Assembly: GCA_037693485.1 (NCBI GenBank)
Contig: CM075346.1
Coordinates: forward strand, 90,688,501-90,752,500
From: Kitagawia praeruptora
Taxonomy: Eukaryota > Streptophyta > Magnoliopsida > Apiales > Apiaceae
Direction of reading: 5' to 3'
Length of the DNA stretch: 64,000 nt
In this document: piece after piece, positions 20,176 through 30,762 of the stretch
Position numbering within the stretch: position 1 is the first letter of the stretch
Layout: every line of letters starts with the position of its first letter
Notes under the pieces: model-generated
The model's input: the letters and a program-made list of their open reading frames with translations, nothing else
Told to the model about the DNA's origin: nothing
The model's database searches: none
Program-made: the position numbers and the translations under genes

Positions 20176-22647
20176 TTACTTCTTCTTTGGTACCCAAACA
20201 AGTTTGGGACCATTTGGCTTAGAAACATATTTATCAAAAACAGCATGCTTTTCAACTTTTTTAGGACTAGTCTTCTTGTCACTGTTAGAAGTCTTAGAAA
20301 CTGAGTTCTCAGACTTGGGTGGCAGAGGTACCTTCTTAGCTCTAGGAGGACTTGAAGACTTTGGCCTTGTGTAGTGTGTGTGAGTGTTGTGACTGATGCA
20401 ACCTTCCATGAATTGTCTTCTCAAATTAAAACAACTAGTCATAACATTCATGTTGCATGGCATACAGTCAAGTTTATCACAAAAAGGTGAGTCTCTATGT
20501 CTTAAAGGCACAGAGCAATCATAGAAAGGCTTAGCTACACTACCAGTTAATTTCTTACATGCATGAGTTAAGTGATTAGTGCTAAAACAGTTTTGACAAA
20601 CTTTCCTAGGGGCATTTGGCACATAAGCATAATTGTTATTCTTGTTTATCCCTAGCTTGCCATTCCTGTTTGGTTTCTTATTAGCCTCTTTCTTCTCAGA
20701 TTCATTTTTCCCAGCTGAAACAAACTTCACAAACTTCTCAGATCTAGTTCTACCTCCTACAGGCTTCTTGGCTTTTGCCTTGACACTCTCACTCTTAGAG
20801 GATGCTGGTTGTTCATTAGACTGTGCCTCATCCTCATCATTCAACATTTACTTAATGAGTAAGGCATCCTCATCAATTTCAAATGTTGGTTCTTTAAAAA
20901 TTGGAGACTCCGTATTTTTCAAAATGTGAGGCACTTCCTCTTGAACAACTATGTCATCTTCAATGACATCATAGCCTTTCCTCTATTTAAGAGTTCCATA
21001 GTCAAGTCCAATGACAGCCTTGGGTTTAGCTTGGTTTTTCTCATGGTAGGACTGCAGCAGACTAGATGAGTTTTTAAAGGTTTTCAGTTTGAATTCATTT
21101 TCAGCTAGTTCATCCCTAAGAGCCATTTCAACTGACTAGCACATAGAACCTTATTCTGCAAATATTCAACTTCTTTCTTAAGGTTATCTACTTGCATAGC
21201 AGTTAGCTCAAGTTCATCATTCTTCTTGTTTAACAGTTCATTTCTAGTAGACAGTTTAGCAATCTCTTCATTAGCAATAGTCATACTAGTATGGATATTA
21301 AACATTTCCATAGACAATTGTTCAACCATGCATTTATATTTAGAAACAGACATATCTATGGTAGTGAGAGATGGTACCTGAGAGTCAGATGGAGATTGTT
21401 CATCCTTGGAATCAGCCATCAAGGTATAGTTGCAAAATTCTTGCTTTTCTCCATCACTATCAGAGTCATCCCAACACTTCCCTTCAGCTATGTAGGCCTT
21501 GCCTTGTGTTTGCTTTCTCAGAAGGGCCTCATACTTAGCTTCAAGCTCTAGAAACTCCTTATTCTTCTTTTTAGGCTTCTTGCATTCACTGGCAAAATGA
21601 CCTAGGTCATTGCATCTATAACACCTTATAGATGACCTATCCACATGGTTGGTTTTGAATTTATTCTTGTTTGCTTTCACAGGTGCCTTGCTTTTGTTGA
21701 ATGAATGGTTTTGGGGTCTTGACTTGAAGGGTTGGTTCCTTTTGAATCTGATGTTGGGAAATTTTCTGGCCATGAAAGCATATGAAGTGTTTTCCATGCC
21801 ATTTAGCTCTTCAAGAGTATAGAACTCTTCTTCTTCCTTCTCCTCAAGAGGTTCAGTCACTTCACCTTCATTTTCTTCATCTTCTACTATCTCCTCTATC
21901 CTTAGCTGACTTGTAGATGCTTCTAGATCTTGTTCAGATTTGCTAACAATCAGGGCACATGATGTGTTTATCATTCTGCCTTGGTTGGCTTGGATAGCCC
22001 TCTTCTGAAGCAACTCAAGCTCATTAGTTTTTAGAACCCCATAGAGCACATCATATGTAACTCTGTTCAGATCTCTTTCCCTTAGAGAAATGACTCTCTG
22101 CTCTAGGTGATTTGGAGAAGATAATAGAAACTTCATGTTCAACTCCGTAGTACTGTAAACCTTGCCATTCATTTGTAGCTCAGTCACCAACTTGTGAAAT
22201 CTTTCAAACATGTCAGTAATGCTTTCCTTGGACTGTGCCATAAAAGCTTCATACTGTGTGACCAGTATCTGTTTCTTATTTTCTCTAACTTCCTCTGTTC
22301 CCTCACATAATACCTCAATGTGATCCCACATCTCCTTTGCTGTTTTTCAAGAGGCAATGTTAGCAAACATTGACATCTCCATAGCTAGAATCTATGATCA
22401 GCAACATGAGATGACTGTCAAGGGCAACCATCTCCTTTTTTGTCTCTGTCCATTTAGATGGTTCTTTAGCCACATAGGATCTTGGAATGGTTACAGTTCC
22501 AACAGTCTTCTCAAGAATCTCCTGTTGTGGAACAAATGGACCATTCTTGAGTATCTCAGGATATAGAGGGTTAGCAGCTTTGATGAACAACTGCATTTTA
22601 ATCTTCCAGAGGTTGTAGTTCTCTTTGTCGAACTTAGGGACTTTCAC
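20176..22647 (-). pseudogene. Gag of the older copia element, broken by frameshifts and stops
   Basis: Three pieces can be joined by eye. 22647-22360 holds the gag N-terminus (KVPKFDKENYNLWKIKMQLF) with no convincing ATG. 22331-21105 holds the UBN2 region (WDHIEVLCEGTEEVRENKK), an acidic hinge and a CCHC knuckle CYRCNDLGHFASEC followed by a coiled coil. 20847-20176 holds the Lys/Ser-rich tail with a second knuckle CQNCFSTNHLTHAC. Frameshifts lie near 22345 and 21130, and stops lie between 21100 and 20850. The last piece ends at TAA with protease in the +1 frame. It matches the gag of 7166-12152 in architecture. Confidence 0.88.
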
Positions 22648-22701
22648 CGTTACTGTAGTCTTTAGTGTATTCTAGATCGTTTTCTATTTTTGAGTAAACA
22701 G

Positions 22702-22716
22702 CCTTCTCTGATACCA
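22702..22716 (-). other. Primer binding site of the older copia element
   Basis: The minus strand reads TGGTATCAGAGAAGG two bases from the LTR end, matching initiator methionine tRNA in its first part. Confidence 0.85.
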
Positions 22717-22718
22717 CT

Positions 22719-23872
22719 TGTTGAGTATTGAATACGACTAAAGAATACAGAGGGGGGTGAATGTATTCTTGAACTTTTTCTCGTTCTTGAATCTGTGTAG
22801 CAAGATATGTGTTTGTGTGTGTAGATGTGTAAGTGCGGATTATGAACAACACAAGACACGATATCACTTTAATCTAATATTTTATTAAATAAAGATTTGC
22901 TACAACCTGTGAATACAAATGGTAGTATTCTCAGCTTCGTTTTTCTCAGAGAGATGTATTTTTTGATGTATATGAAAAACTTAACTTCTAAAGAAGTGAG
23001 GTTGTGCCCTTATAGAACATGAGCTCAACCTGTTTACTACAAATAAGGTAGCTAAACAAATTTAATTTTTAGTGTGTCTATCCTTTTTGAGTAAGCATCC
23101 AAACGGCTAAAGATTTGACTTTGTAAAGCTCTGTTCAGATCCACTTCTTTAGCTCTTTGTCTCTTTTACATCTCTCCAAGCTTCTTTATAGGCTTTCCAA
23201 AGTACGTTAAAGATTGTGGTCCATAAAGCACCTTGGCTTGTTGCAGGTTTCTGACTTGTACAATTCCTTCAGTAATTTGTCTCCAAGATTGTATTCGAGA
23301 AGTGGCTAAGGGTTTGATTCGAGAGCTAGAATTGACTTGATCGATAACTCTGAGTTCTCGAATACTGCAAAGTTGACATATCAAATCACTTCTCGAATAG
23401 CTCATTTCTTCAGGAATCCTTGAGTTGTCGAATGGAGCATTTAACTTATCGAATCCCTGAGATATCGAATAGTTTTCTGAGTCTTGAGATATCGAATGAA
23501 CTTTGACTTGTTGACTCCTGGAGAACTCGAATGATACTTTGACTTGTTGACTTTCTGAGTTCTCGAATAGAGCAAATAGACATGTCGAATCTCTGAGTTG
23601 TCGAATGAGATATTGAATAGTTCATTCAGAGATATCGAACAATGTCTTCTGAGATATCGAATCTCTGACTTCTCGAAGGCTAGACTTCTCGAATAGACAA
23701 ATGTACTTCTCGAATTGGTACTTAGGCAAATTCTTCATTTCTTCAAATCCCACCTGTGATTATTTGGTAATCTATATCTTCTTGCTTAAGGCATGAACCT
23801 TGGAACTTCTTTCAAGCATTATTCTTGACTTTATAAGTACAGTTACACAACTAGGATTTGATGCCTATCACA
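22719..23872 (-). repeat. 5' LTR of the older copia element
   Basis: The LTR starts (minus strand) TGTGATAGGCATC and ends ATACTCAACA, two bases before the primer site; length about 1154 bp. The outer boundary is set from the TG start and is less certain than the inner one. The U3 half contains a dense set of TCGAAT motifs and seven TTCnnGAA sites. Confidence 0.75.
23290..23715 (-). promoter_or_regulatory. Cluster of TTCnnGAA motifs in the U3 of the copia LTR
   Basis: TTCTCGAA occurs at 23355, 23390, 23560, 23670, 23686 and 23707, and TTCGAGAA at 23294. The motif TTCnnGAA is the core of heat shock elements. Between them GAGATATCGAAT repeats. The region lies in the part of the LTR that precedes the transcription start, where enhancers are expected. 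Function is inferred. Confidence 0.4.
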
Positions 23873-26214
23873 GGTACAAAACAAATAGAAACTCTACAAC
23901 TAGAGGTTCCCTCAGTTAAGAGGTCATGTAGGTAATGCATAACATTACACATACTTAGGCTTGTTATTATATGAGTACAGGCATGTCTCTGTGACTAACA
24001 ACATACGACACATATATATAATCGAAATAAAAAGAAAATCTATCCAAGTATAGTATGTCATATAATAAAAAGATATAAAGTAGTATCTTAACCGAAATTG
24101 ATATGACTTAGGCATGAGGAGAATTGATGCATACACTTAGTTTATAAAGTTGGCTAGGTCTGATGGGGAATAGGGAATAAGCGGCCTAATGTTTAAATTG
24201 ATATAATAATTATAATTTTTAGTTTGGAATTTTTTTATATGAATTGTTTATTAGTTAATCGTTAAAATAAAAATTAGTAGTTATTATGTTTAGTTAATTG
24301 ATATGAAAAAATAAAAATAAACTGTTATTGAGTGTAACTTGAGTTGAGTTTAATCTTGGCTGAAACATAGAATCAAGATCCAATAGAGTAACATGTTACA
24401 TTAAGTTTAATTGGTCTAAAATTTAGTAGATTTTGATTGATGTTCAAATAATTCACGATTTTTGTGATTGGTTAACTAATATATGGTAGATTCGGGTGTA
24501 CTTTATTATAATAAAGGATGTTCAAAAACCATTCATAACTAAAAGATGTATAAACATATGTAGTATATTGTTATGTGGATTTATAGAAAAATATTTACGA
24601 TTAGTAGAAATTTTTTTAAATTAAAAATCATGTGATATACGAAGTTATTAAATCAAGATATTATAATATTTAAATTTATTTTAATCGCGATTAGTAAATT
24701 AGAATAAGTATGGTAAATAATAAATAATTTGTACATGATTGATTGATTTAAAGTATAGAAGTAAATTCTGATTGCCTCTAATATAATTTTAATTTTTTGA
24801 TTGGTAATTTATTCACCAACCAATAATAATACTCTTCTAGCGTATATTTAATCATTAAAGTAATTAAAAATGTATGTAGTATTCGTTTATGTGAATTTAC
24901 TAATTTTTTTATTAAAAAATTGTGAATACATATATTTTTAAGTTTTTAAAAAATCTGAGTCTTTGAAGATATGGATTTCATCCCAACTATTTAAAATTTG
25001 ATTCAAATCTGATTTTGTGGTGTTGGCTTATATGCATTTATTAATTAATTTTATTAATAAATTATGAATAAATATATTTTTAAACTTTTAAAAAATAAAA
25101 TTTTTGAAGGTATGGATTTTATTCAAGTTATTTAAAATCTGATTTTAAATATGATTTTTTAGTATGGTTGTTCTAATTAATGAAATAAACTAATAATATT
25201 ATAATCACAAATAACTTAATGATTACATTTTTCAGCTAAAAGGTACTCCCTCCGTCCCAAATTACATGTCCCTTTTGACTTTTTAATGGTCAAATTGACC
25301 AATTTTTGACTAGAAATTAGAAATTATTCGATTATTATTTTTAAAAACCGAAAGTTACATTTTAAAATAGATTAGGTGTACTTTTTAATGATATGATTTT
25401 TTTTAATTATATAATATATATATAAATTTCAGTCAAACTTTGGTCAATTTGACCAGTCAAAAATGAAAAGGGACATGTATAATGGGACGGAGGGAGTATA
25501 TATTTTCTAACTAAAATATCTCATTTTCTCCTAAATAATAACTAACCAGTTAACATTTTCAGCTATTACCTTTTCTAACTTTTTAACTAAAATATATTTT
25601 TTCCAAAAATATGATTTTTCTAATTAATTCGATCTTGTAGTGTTGGCTTATATGCATTTATTAATTAATTTAATTAACAAATTGTTAATAAATATTTTCT
25701 TGAACTTTTAAAAAAATCAAAATTTTGAAGGTATGGATTTTATCCAGATTATTTAAAATCTTATTTCAAATCCGATTTTTTTAGATTTCTAGTTGAGTTA
25801 GATTATAATTTCTTTAAATCGATTATAATTGTACAATATATATTATGAAAATCAATTTATAATGTATGATAATATGATTATGATTGACTTTATGTTAAAA
25901 GAATGGTTGATTAATGAATGATTAATTATGAAATTTAATTTGAAATATATAATAGTATATCGTGATTGATTTCAAATTAAAATTGTGATTTTCTAGTAAA
26001 TATTTTTTGATTTTAAAAATATGTATTTATGGATATGTTTAATAAAACCATTATTGTATTTAAATTAGAAGTGTTAACTAACCATGGTCAAAGAGGTAGG
26101 TTGATATTGTAAATAAGGAAAAATAAAAATTTTAATATAACATGATTGATCTAAAATTTAGGAATTAGCTCTGGTTGGTTCTAAAATAAATCCAATCTGA
26201 TAGGATATAAGTAG
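23873..26214. other. AT-rich spacer without recognisable genes
   Basis: I see no coding region. A unit of about 150 bp beginning near TTGGCTTATATGCATTTATT occurs at about 25020 and again at about 25630, with a partial copy near 24860, so part of this spacer is a decayed dispersed or tandem repeat. One MITE is at 25246-25496. Confidence 0.7.
25246..25496. mobile_element. Stowaway-like MITE with long inverted repeats
   Basis: The 251-bp element starts CTCCCTCCGTCCCAAATT and ends GGGACGGAGGGAG with TA on each side (25244-25245, 25497-25498). The arms pair over about 55 bp, including ACATGTCCCTTTT and GGTCAAATTGACC. Confidence 0.9.
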
Positions 26215-26372
26215 CTGGAAAAGCAGGAGGAGAGGCCCATTATTGAAACCCTAGCGGTAGTTGAGAAGGAAGAGGAAAAGGAGAGCGTTGTGGTCGAGAA
26301 ACGAATTAATTTGTAGGCGAGAGAGAGATTGATTGTTACGAGTTGCTTTCGGAGGATAAAGGGTTATACACG

Positions 26373-26553
26373 ATGGCGAGCAGTAGCACTAATAAATCTC
26401 AGGTGGATAAGTCAATTATCACTATAGTTTGCCAAGATGGCCAGTTGCATCTGGAGGCGACAGAGGCAATGTTTCTCGAGTTGAATTATTCTCTACCCCT
26501 TGATCCAAAGTACTTTATTCCCAGAATTCCAACAGGAATTATGTCCAAAATTA
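26373..26553 (+). pseudogene. SKP1-like domain, N-terminal part, of a chimeric SKP1/importin-alpha-like gene
   Basis: A Met codon at 26373 follows a purine-rich leader. The product begins MASSSTNKSQVDK, then SIITIVCQDGQLHLE, which matches the first strand of SKP1 (ITL-SSDG-F-V), and IPRIPTGIMSKI, which matches the SKP1 segment before VIEYC. SKP1 is the adaptor that links F-box proteins to cullin in SCF ubiquitin ligases. The reading is interrupted at 26553 by a Mutator-like element; the last nine bases CCAAAATTA are its target duplication. Taking out the element and one duplication lets the frame run on without shift into 29377. The sequence is divergent from canonical SKP1/ASK. Confidence 0.75.
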
Positions 26554-26657
26554 GACTTAATTGCGTTTCGCAACCCTTTGGTTTGTTTCAAAATCACTTT
26601 GGTATTCATACTTTGCATAAATGCACTTTGCAACCCACAGAATTTTTGGGCGGTTCA
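26554..26657 (+). repeat. Left terminal inverted repeat of the MULE
   Basis: It pairs with 29264-29367 over 104 bp with two mismatches; beyond it only partial similarity remains up to GACCGTT. Confidence 0.93.
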
Positions 26658-26877
26658 TTATTCACCCTTTTGTCTCAGCACCGTTAAGTTGACCGTTAAG
26701 TTCTAAACGGCGAGGGTAAAAAAGACATTTCACTAAATTAAATACAATAATAATTGTTAAAAACACAAGTATTTAGAGTATTAGCCCAGTAATTCTAAAC
26801 GGCTTTTTGGGGCAAAACACAGTACGAACCCTAGTTTCCCAAATTCCTTAAACACATTTTAATCAAAAGTACGAGCA

Positions 26878-28281
26878 ATGAGAGGCCGATTAAGGTGTGT
26901 ATTCGATGCTCAACAACTAATTAGGGGTGAAAAATCAAAGAATGAAGGCGAATCAAGTAACGAAGGCATGATTGATTATGGGCTACCAGATGGCAAGCAA
27001 TATCTGGACTATGATGGTAAAGCTCTTTCTTTTCTGTTGTTTGATAATTTTGCATGTGTAAATAGTTGAAGTATGAAGATTGATATATTTGTTCATGATT
27101 GCATGCAATATGATAGAATATGATGTATTTTATTTGTGGTCCCAATATGTTTGGCTTTGCGTGGATGCTGCATGTGATATGTTTGTCTTTGTTGGGTTTT
27201 TTTTAATTTTTGTCCCCATACGTTTCATTTTCTATTGCAGATATGAGTCCTTACTTTTCGATAAAACTATGTTTTGGTGGTAAATTCACTTCCCGGTTTA
27301 CCGATTATGTTGGGGGAAAAATAGCATATTATGACATGTGTTCAGTGTTAATGCTAACATTAACTGAAATGGAAGCTATGTTTGGAGAGGTAGGATGTAG
27401 TACTGAGACGATGGATTTTTGGTTGTTGTTAAATGAATTGGAGATGTGTCCTGATAATTTATTTCCTATTGAAACTGGAAGAGATATGGATGTCGTAATA
27501 AACCTGGTTGACTGTAATTACAAGTTGTTAACTTTTTATGCAAGCTCAAACAGTTTTTAGTTCTGATGATGAGGGGTAGAAGAGAGTAGCCCCTGGTAGG
27601 CCCAAGAAGCTCAGGGAGAAGAAAAATGATGTCATCCAAGCTAGAGATCATGATCCCACCATGCTCAAGAGAAAAGGAACCAGTCTAAGGTGTTCCCACT
27701 GTGGCCAGTGGGAGCACAATGTCAGGAGTTGTCCCTCAAAGGTATGAATTTACTAGAACAAATTTATGTGACTGATTGAAGGGTAATTGTGCATAAACCT
27801 CTTATTCATTTTCAGGGACCTGAAAATGAAGATGGTCAAGAGGAGGTGTTGAAATGGCAACCTAAACCCAGGTGCTCCTACTGCAACGAGGATGGACATA
27901 ACAAAAGAAGTTGCAACACTAAGGTATAAAGTACATTAAGACTTAATTTTGTACAAACATAAGACTTATATGTTGGGGGTTTATGTGCAGAAAGTGGATG
28001 AAGAAACAAAAAAGAAAGAGAGAGAGGCAGAAAATGCAGTTGCCTTCAAGGAGGAATTGGAAAAGCTTAAAAAATCACAAAGCGACATGTATGCTAAGAA
28101 ATCTGCAGCAACTCCACCTTTGAAGAAGCCCAAATTCAACCATGGAGGTATTGTCAAACCCTTCAAAGCACCAGCTCAAACAGGACATTCAGGGGATGAT
28201 AATTCAGAGAAGTATACAACACTTAAACAGTTGCAGTCTGCATTGAAGAAGAAAAAGAAAGTCTTGCCCAAGACTGTTTAA
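26878..28281 (+). pseudogene. Deleted MULE transposase-like gene: PB1-like N-terminus joined to zinc-knuckle C-terminus
   Basis: A Met at 26878 opens exon 1 (to 27016). A GT-AG intron (27017-27240) leads to exon 2 with FGGKFTSRFTDYVGGKIAYYD and LELEDI-like TLTEMEAMFG, resembling the PB1-like N-terminal domain found in plant MULE transposase proteins. The frame stops at TAG near 27558. Sequence of another frame then gives a GRPKKLREKK linker and CCHC knuckle CSHCGQWEHNVRSC, an intron, a second knuckle CSYCNEDGHNKRSC (27816-27923), a third intron, and a Lys-rich tail ending at 28281. The DDE core normally between these parts is missing, so the deletion joint is around 27545-27590. The element would need a transposase from elsewhere. 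Confidence 0.65.
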
Positions 28282-28671
28282 TTTCTGTTGTATCTCTGTG
28301 TTTTTGGCTTAAATGTAGTAAAATGATAGAACTATGAGCAATTTGTGGTAAACTTATTTTGTGGCAAATTGTTCAATTGGTTGTATCTCAATGGAGGAAC
28401 CATTATTTTGATCAACTTTTAAGCATTTATGTTAGACTTGTTATCCCATCGGTTTGGTTTTGGTTTGGTCAGCATTTATATCCGAGTCTTTATATCCATT
28501 TTACCATTGCTTCTAACCACTTTTTTGCATTCATTTCTGTTTCTTCACACTAGGTAACCAACACAATTGCTTCAACTAAATTCATTACACTAGAATTCAA
28601 GAAACTATAAACATCAACTTAGATCATTACACTAAAATTAGACTTAAAAATGCAACATTAAGACAGTAGAG

Positions 28672-29088
28672 TTACATCTCTTCCACATCTCCAGTTTTGC
28701 AGAAAGTGTACATAAGTATTGCAATCCATGTGACAATTAGCAAAGTAAGTGGTATGTTGCTACTTGATTTCTTTGCTTCACTTGAATCTTTTTCTTGAAG
28801 CACTTTCGAACATCCCATGCTCCCTTTCGAACATCCCATGCTCCCTCCAGCTTCATCTGAATGACAAACTCCAAGGCCCTTATATTCCACTTCTATCTGT
28901 TGTCTTTCAAGGTAGTTAATTCTACGCAAAAGGCTAGGTATGATAATTCTTGCACGCTCACATAGAGGACCATCCAACCATCTGAAATAGTGACACCGAT
29001 TACAACTGAAAAAACGTCGACCTGCATTTGAGTCTGTCCAAGCTGTTTTCACCACCAACCACTCTCCACATAGACATCTCTCAGCCAT
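28672..29088 (-). CDS. GRF-type zinc-finger protein with coiled coil and C-terminal membrane segment, carried by the MULE
   Basis: The ATG at 29088 gives 138 residues. Residues 4-50 fit the GRF zinc finger (CLCGEW, KTAWTDSNAGRRFFSC, CHYFRWLDGPLCERA), a small domain thought to bind nucleic acid. LLRRINYLERQQIEVE follows as a short helix, then a Cys/Ser/Gly spacer holding a tandem GSMGCSK duplication, then the hydrophobic segment LTLLIVTWIAILMYTF near the C-terminus. The frame is uninterrupted. It lies within the element, convergent to the transposase-like gene and 390 bp from it, with its start near the right TIR, which could supply its promoter. Similar short GRF proteins with a C-terminal membrane anchor are common in plants; their role is unknown. 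Confidence 0.75.
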   Translation of the reverse strand: MAERCLCGEWLVVKTAWTDSNAGRRFFSCNRCHYFRWLDGPLCERARIIIPSLLRRINYLERQQIEVEYKGLGVCHSDEAGGSMGCSKGSMGCSKVLQEKDSSEAKKSSSNIPLTLLIVTWIAILMYTFCKTGDVEEM

Positions 29089-29263
29089 CAATTTGATTTA
29101 CTGGAGGAGAAAGAGAAATTTTACTGGAAGAAATGCAGTTGGGGGTAGTAGAGAGGAAGAAGAAGGCGTTGAATCAATATATAACAAAATAAGACACATA
29201 TAACCCCGAACAATTTCTGCTCTAACGGTCATAATTAATGGAAATGGACGGAAGGTTGCATAT

Positions 29264-29367
29264 TGAACCGCCCAAAAATTCTGTGGGTTGCAAAGTGCAT
29301 TTATGCAAAGTATGAATACCAAAGTGATTTTGAAACAAACCAAAGGGTTGCGAAATGCAACTAAGTC
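29264..29367 (-). repeat. Right terminal inverted repeat of the MULE
   Basis: It is the reverse complement of 26554-26657 apart from two differences near the tip. Confidence 0.93.
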
Positions 29368-29816
29368 CCAAAATTATCATGTATTGCTGCCATCACGATG
29401 GTGAATTCATCAAACTAGCTGATCCTGTGGCTCTCTTTGATCTCATTCAGGCAGCATGCTTCTTTGACCATAAGAACCTAATGGATTTGACATCAAAAAC
29501 ATTGGTGAGCATGGTCAAGAGAAAAAGTGTCAAGGAGATCAGAACAAATTTTATCATCAACCAAAACTATGACTGGAATTGTAATAAGAAACCATCTAAA
29601 AGGCCTAGATTTTCCACAGACTGCATAATGAGAAGCCGAGATAGAGAAACTTTTAAAAAGCCATCAAATTTCTTGTATGTCCAGCGTTCTCCTCTTGTCA
29701 CTGAAGTGCTGAGCTCCATCGAGAGAAGGACGTCAGATTTCGATGCTGCTGCTGTTAAGCTCTTAGAGTCTAAGAGCAACAAGGACCAATTCGAGGCCAC
29801 CAAATTATTATCATAT
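29368..29816 (+). pseudogene. SKP1-like C-terminal domain fused to an importin-alpha-like start
   Basis: After the MULE duplication the frame reads IIMYCCHHDGEF, then ALFDLIQAACFFDHKNLMDL and TSKTLVSMVKRKSVKEIRTNF. This aligns with the SKP1 C-terminal helices (LFELILAANYLNIKNLLDL, MIKGKTPEEIR), the F-box-binding part. Without a stop it then continues through a basic stretch (NKKPSKRPRF) into SPLVTEVLSSIERRTSDFD and DQFEATKLLSY, which resembles the region between the importin-beta-binding domain and first armadillo repeat of importin alpha (Q-EATTQFRKLLS). It is cut at 29816 by a gypsy element (duplication CATAT). No intron is obvious between the two halves. Confidence 0.7.
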
Positions 29817-30745
29817 TGTTGATGGAGGATTTTCGTAATCAACGTGATTTTTGGAGGCCCACTGGAATTTACAAGTGTAACACATGTAATTGGCTGTTTT
29901 TGGTGATTTGGGTGTGATTTGATGGTGGGGGTGAGCTGAGCTTGAGAGGTTACGAGAATCATCGCAGGTTCCATTAGCGAGATCTGTGGCCGTTCTCCCA
30001 AGGTGCCTACGTACCCTTGTTTATATAGGGATCAAGCTCACGTAGTTCTAATGCGAAGCTGATTCTGCTTGACCAGCTGTATTCGGTTGTCTAATTCGTG
30101 TAGGACTCAGGTTCCTTTAGAGCCTTTCACGAACTAGTTGGCTAAGTAGAGTAGAACTCGAGTTCGTACCCTACTATAATTCTCATGTCTATTAGAGGCA
30201 TTCTAGGATCAACTGCGCCCTAGAATTACACTCCAATAATAATTCGGTCTCTTTCTGATTGGCTACGCTCAGGAACCTGGTGCTCAGGAACCTATGTCTC
30301 AGGAACCTGGTGCTCAGGAACCTATGTCTCAGGAACCTGGTACTCAGGAACCTGTATTTCGGAACCTGGTTCTCAGGAACCTCTGTCTAGGAACCTGTTT
30401 CTCAGGAACCTCCTTATTTCGGGACACATTGCTTAGGGACCTCTTTATAGGTACCTGTACCTGCACAAATAACAAACTGGTTAGACTGGATAGCTCTTCA
30501 TATGCTCTTGGCACCTCTATGGCTGTTGCTATGCTAACTCGAACTCTTCTGCTGGGAGGAACCTGGTCTTCTAATACTCAGCCCAGCTTCCTGACCATTG
30601 GAAACCTCCTGATACTCATACATCCTTAGTCATTTCTTCTATCTGATCTTCATAACTCATACTGGATCTATCTCCTGGCTCATATGGATTGGACCCTATA
30701 GCTTATTGGGCCTAAATCTAGCCCATGGAGATTTTGGGCACAACA
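29817..30745 (-). repeat. 3' LTR of the outer gypsy element
   Basis: It is 929 bp and matches 52073-53001 at equal length with no indel. On the minus strand a TATA box is at 30020-30027. Inside, 30266-30420 is a tandem array of CAGGAACCT units arranged as 30-bp dimers; the apparent 111-residue ORF here is a translation of that array. Confidence 0.92.
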
Positions 30746-30762
30746 AGTACCCCCCGGTTCCT
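30746..30762 (-). other. Polypurine tract of the outer gypsy element
   Basis: The minus strand reads GGAACCGGGGGGTACT just before the 3' LTR. The same G-rich stretch adjoins the LTR of the nested element at 36344. Confidence 0.65.

Larger units (their letters stand above)
12153..23872 (-). mobile_element. Older SIRE-type Ty1/copia element, minus strand, split by a solo LTR
   Basis: On the minus strand it runs 5' LTR (23872-22719), primer site, decayed gag (22647-20176), protease (20160-19994), then, after a 4.9-kb inserted LTR, integrase, reverse transcriptase and RNase H (15068-12153). It stops inside RNase H because another copia element inserted there, and its 3' end was later lost. Gag and pol resemble those of 7166-12152 but carry many stops and frameshifts, so this copy is older. 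It gives the relative timing: it was in place before both the solo LTR and the second copia element arrived. Confidence 0.92.
26554..29367. mobile_element. Mutator-like element (MULE) with two convergent genes
   Basis: The 2814-bp element is flanked by an exact 9-bp duplication CCAAAATTA (26545-26553, 29368-29376) and bounded by inverted repeats of about 104 bp that differ at only two positions (starting GACTTAATTGC and, on the other side, GACTTAGTTGC). Long TIRs and 9-bp duplications define Mutator-like elements. Inside are a plus-strand gene with transposase-associated ends but no catalytic core, and a minus-strand GRF zinc-finger gene. The TIR near-identity means the insertion is not very old. 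It lies in coding sequence of the SKP1-like gene. Confidence 0.93.

Noticed and set aside
30294..30629. 111-codon ORF repeated in both outer LTRs
   Set aside because: It translates the CAGGAACCT tandem array and U3 sequence; no sign of selection.
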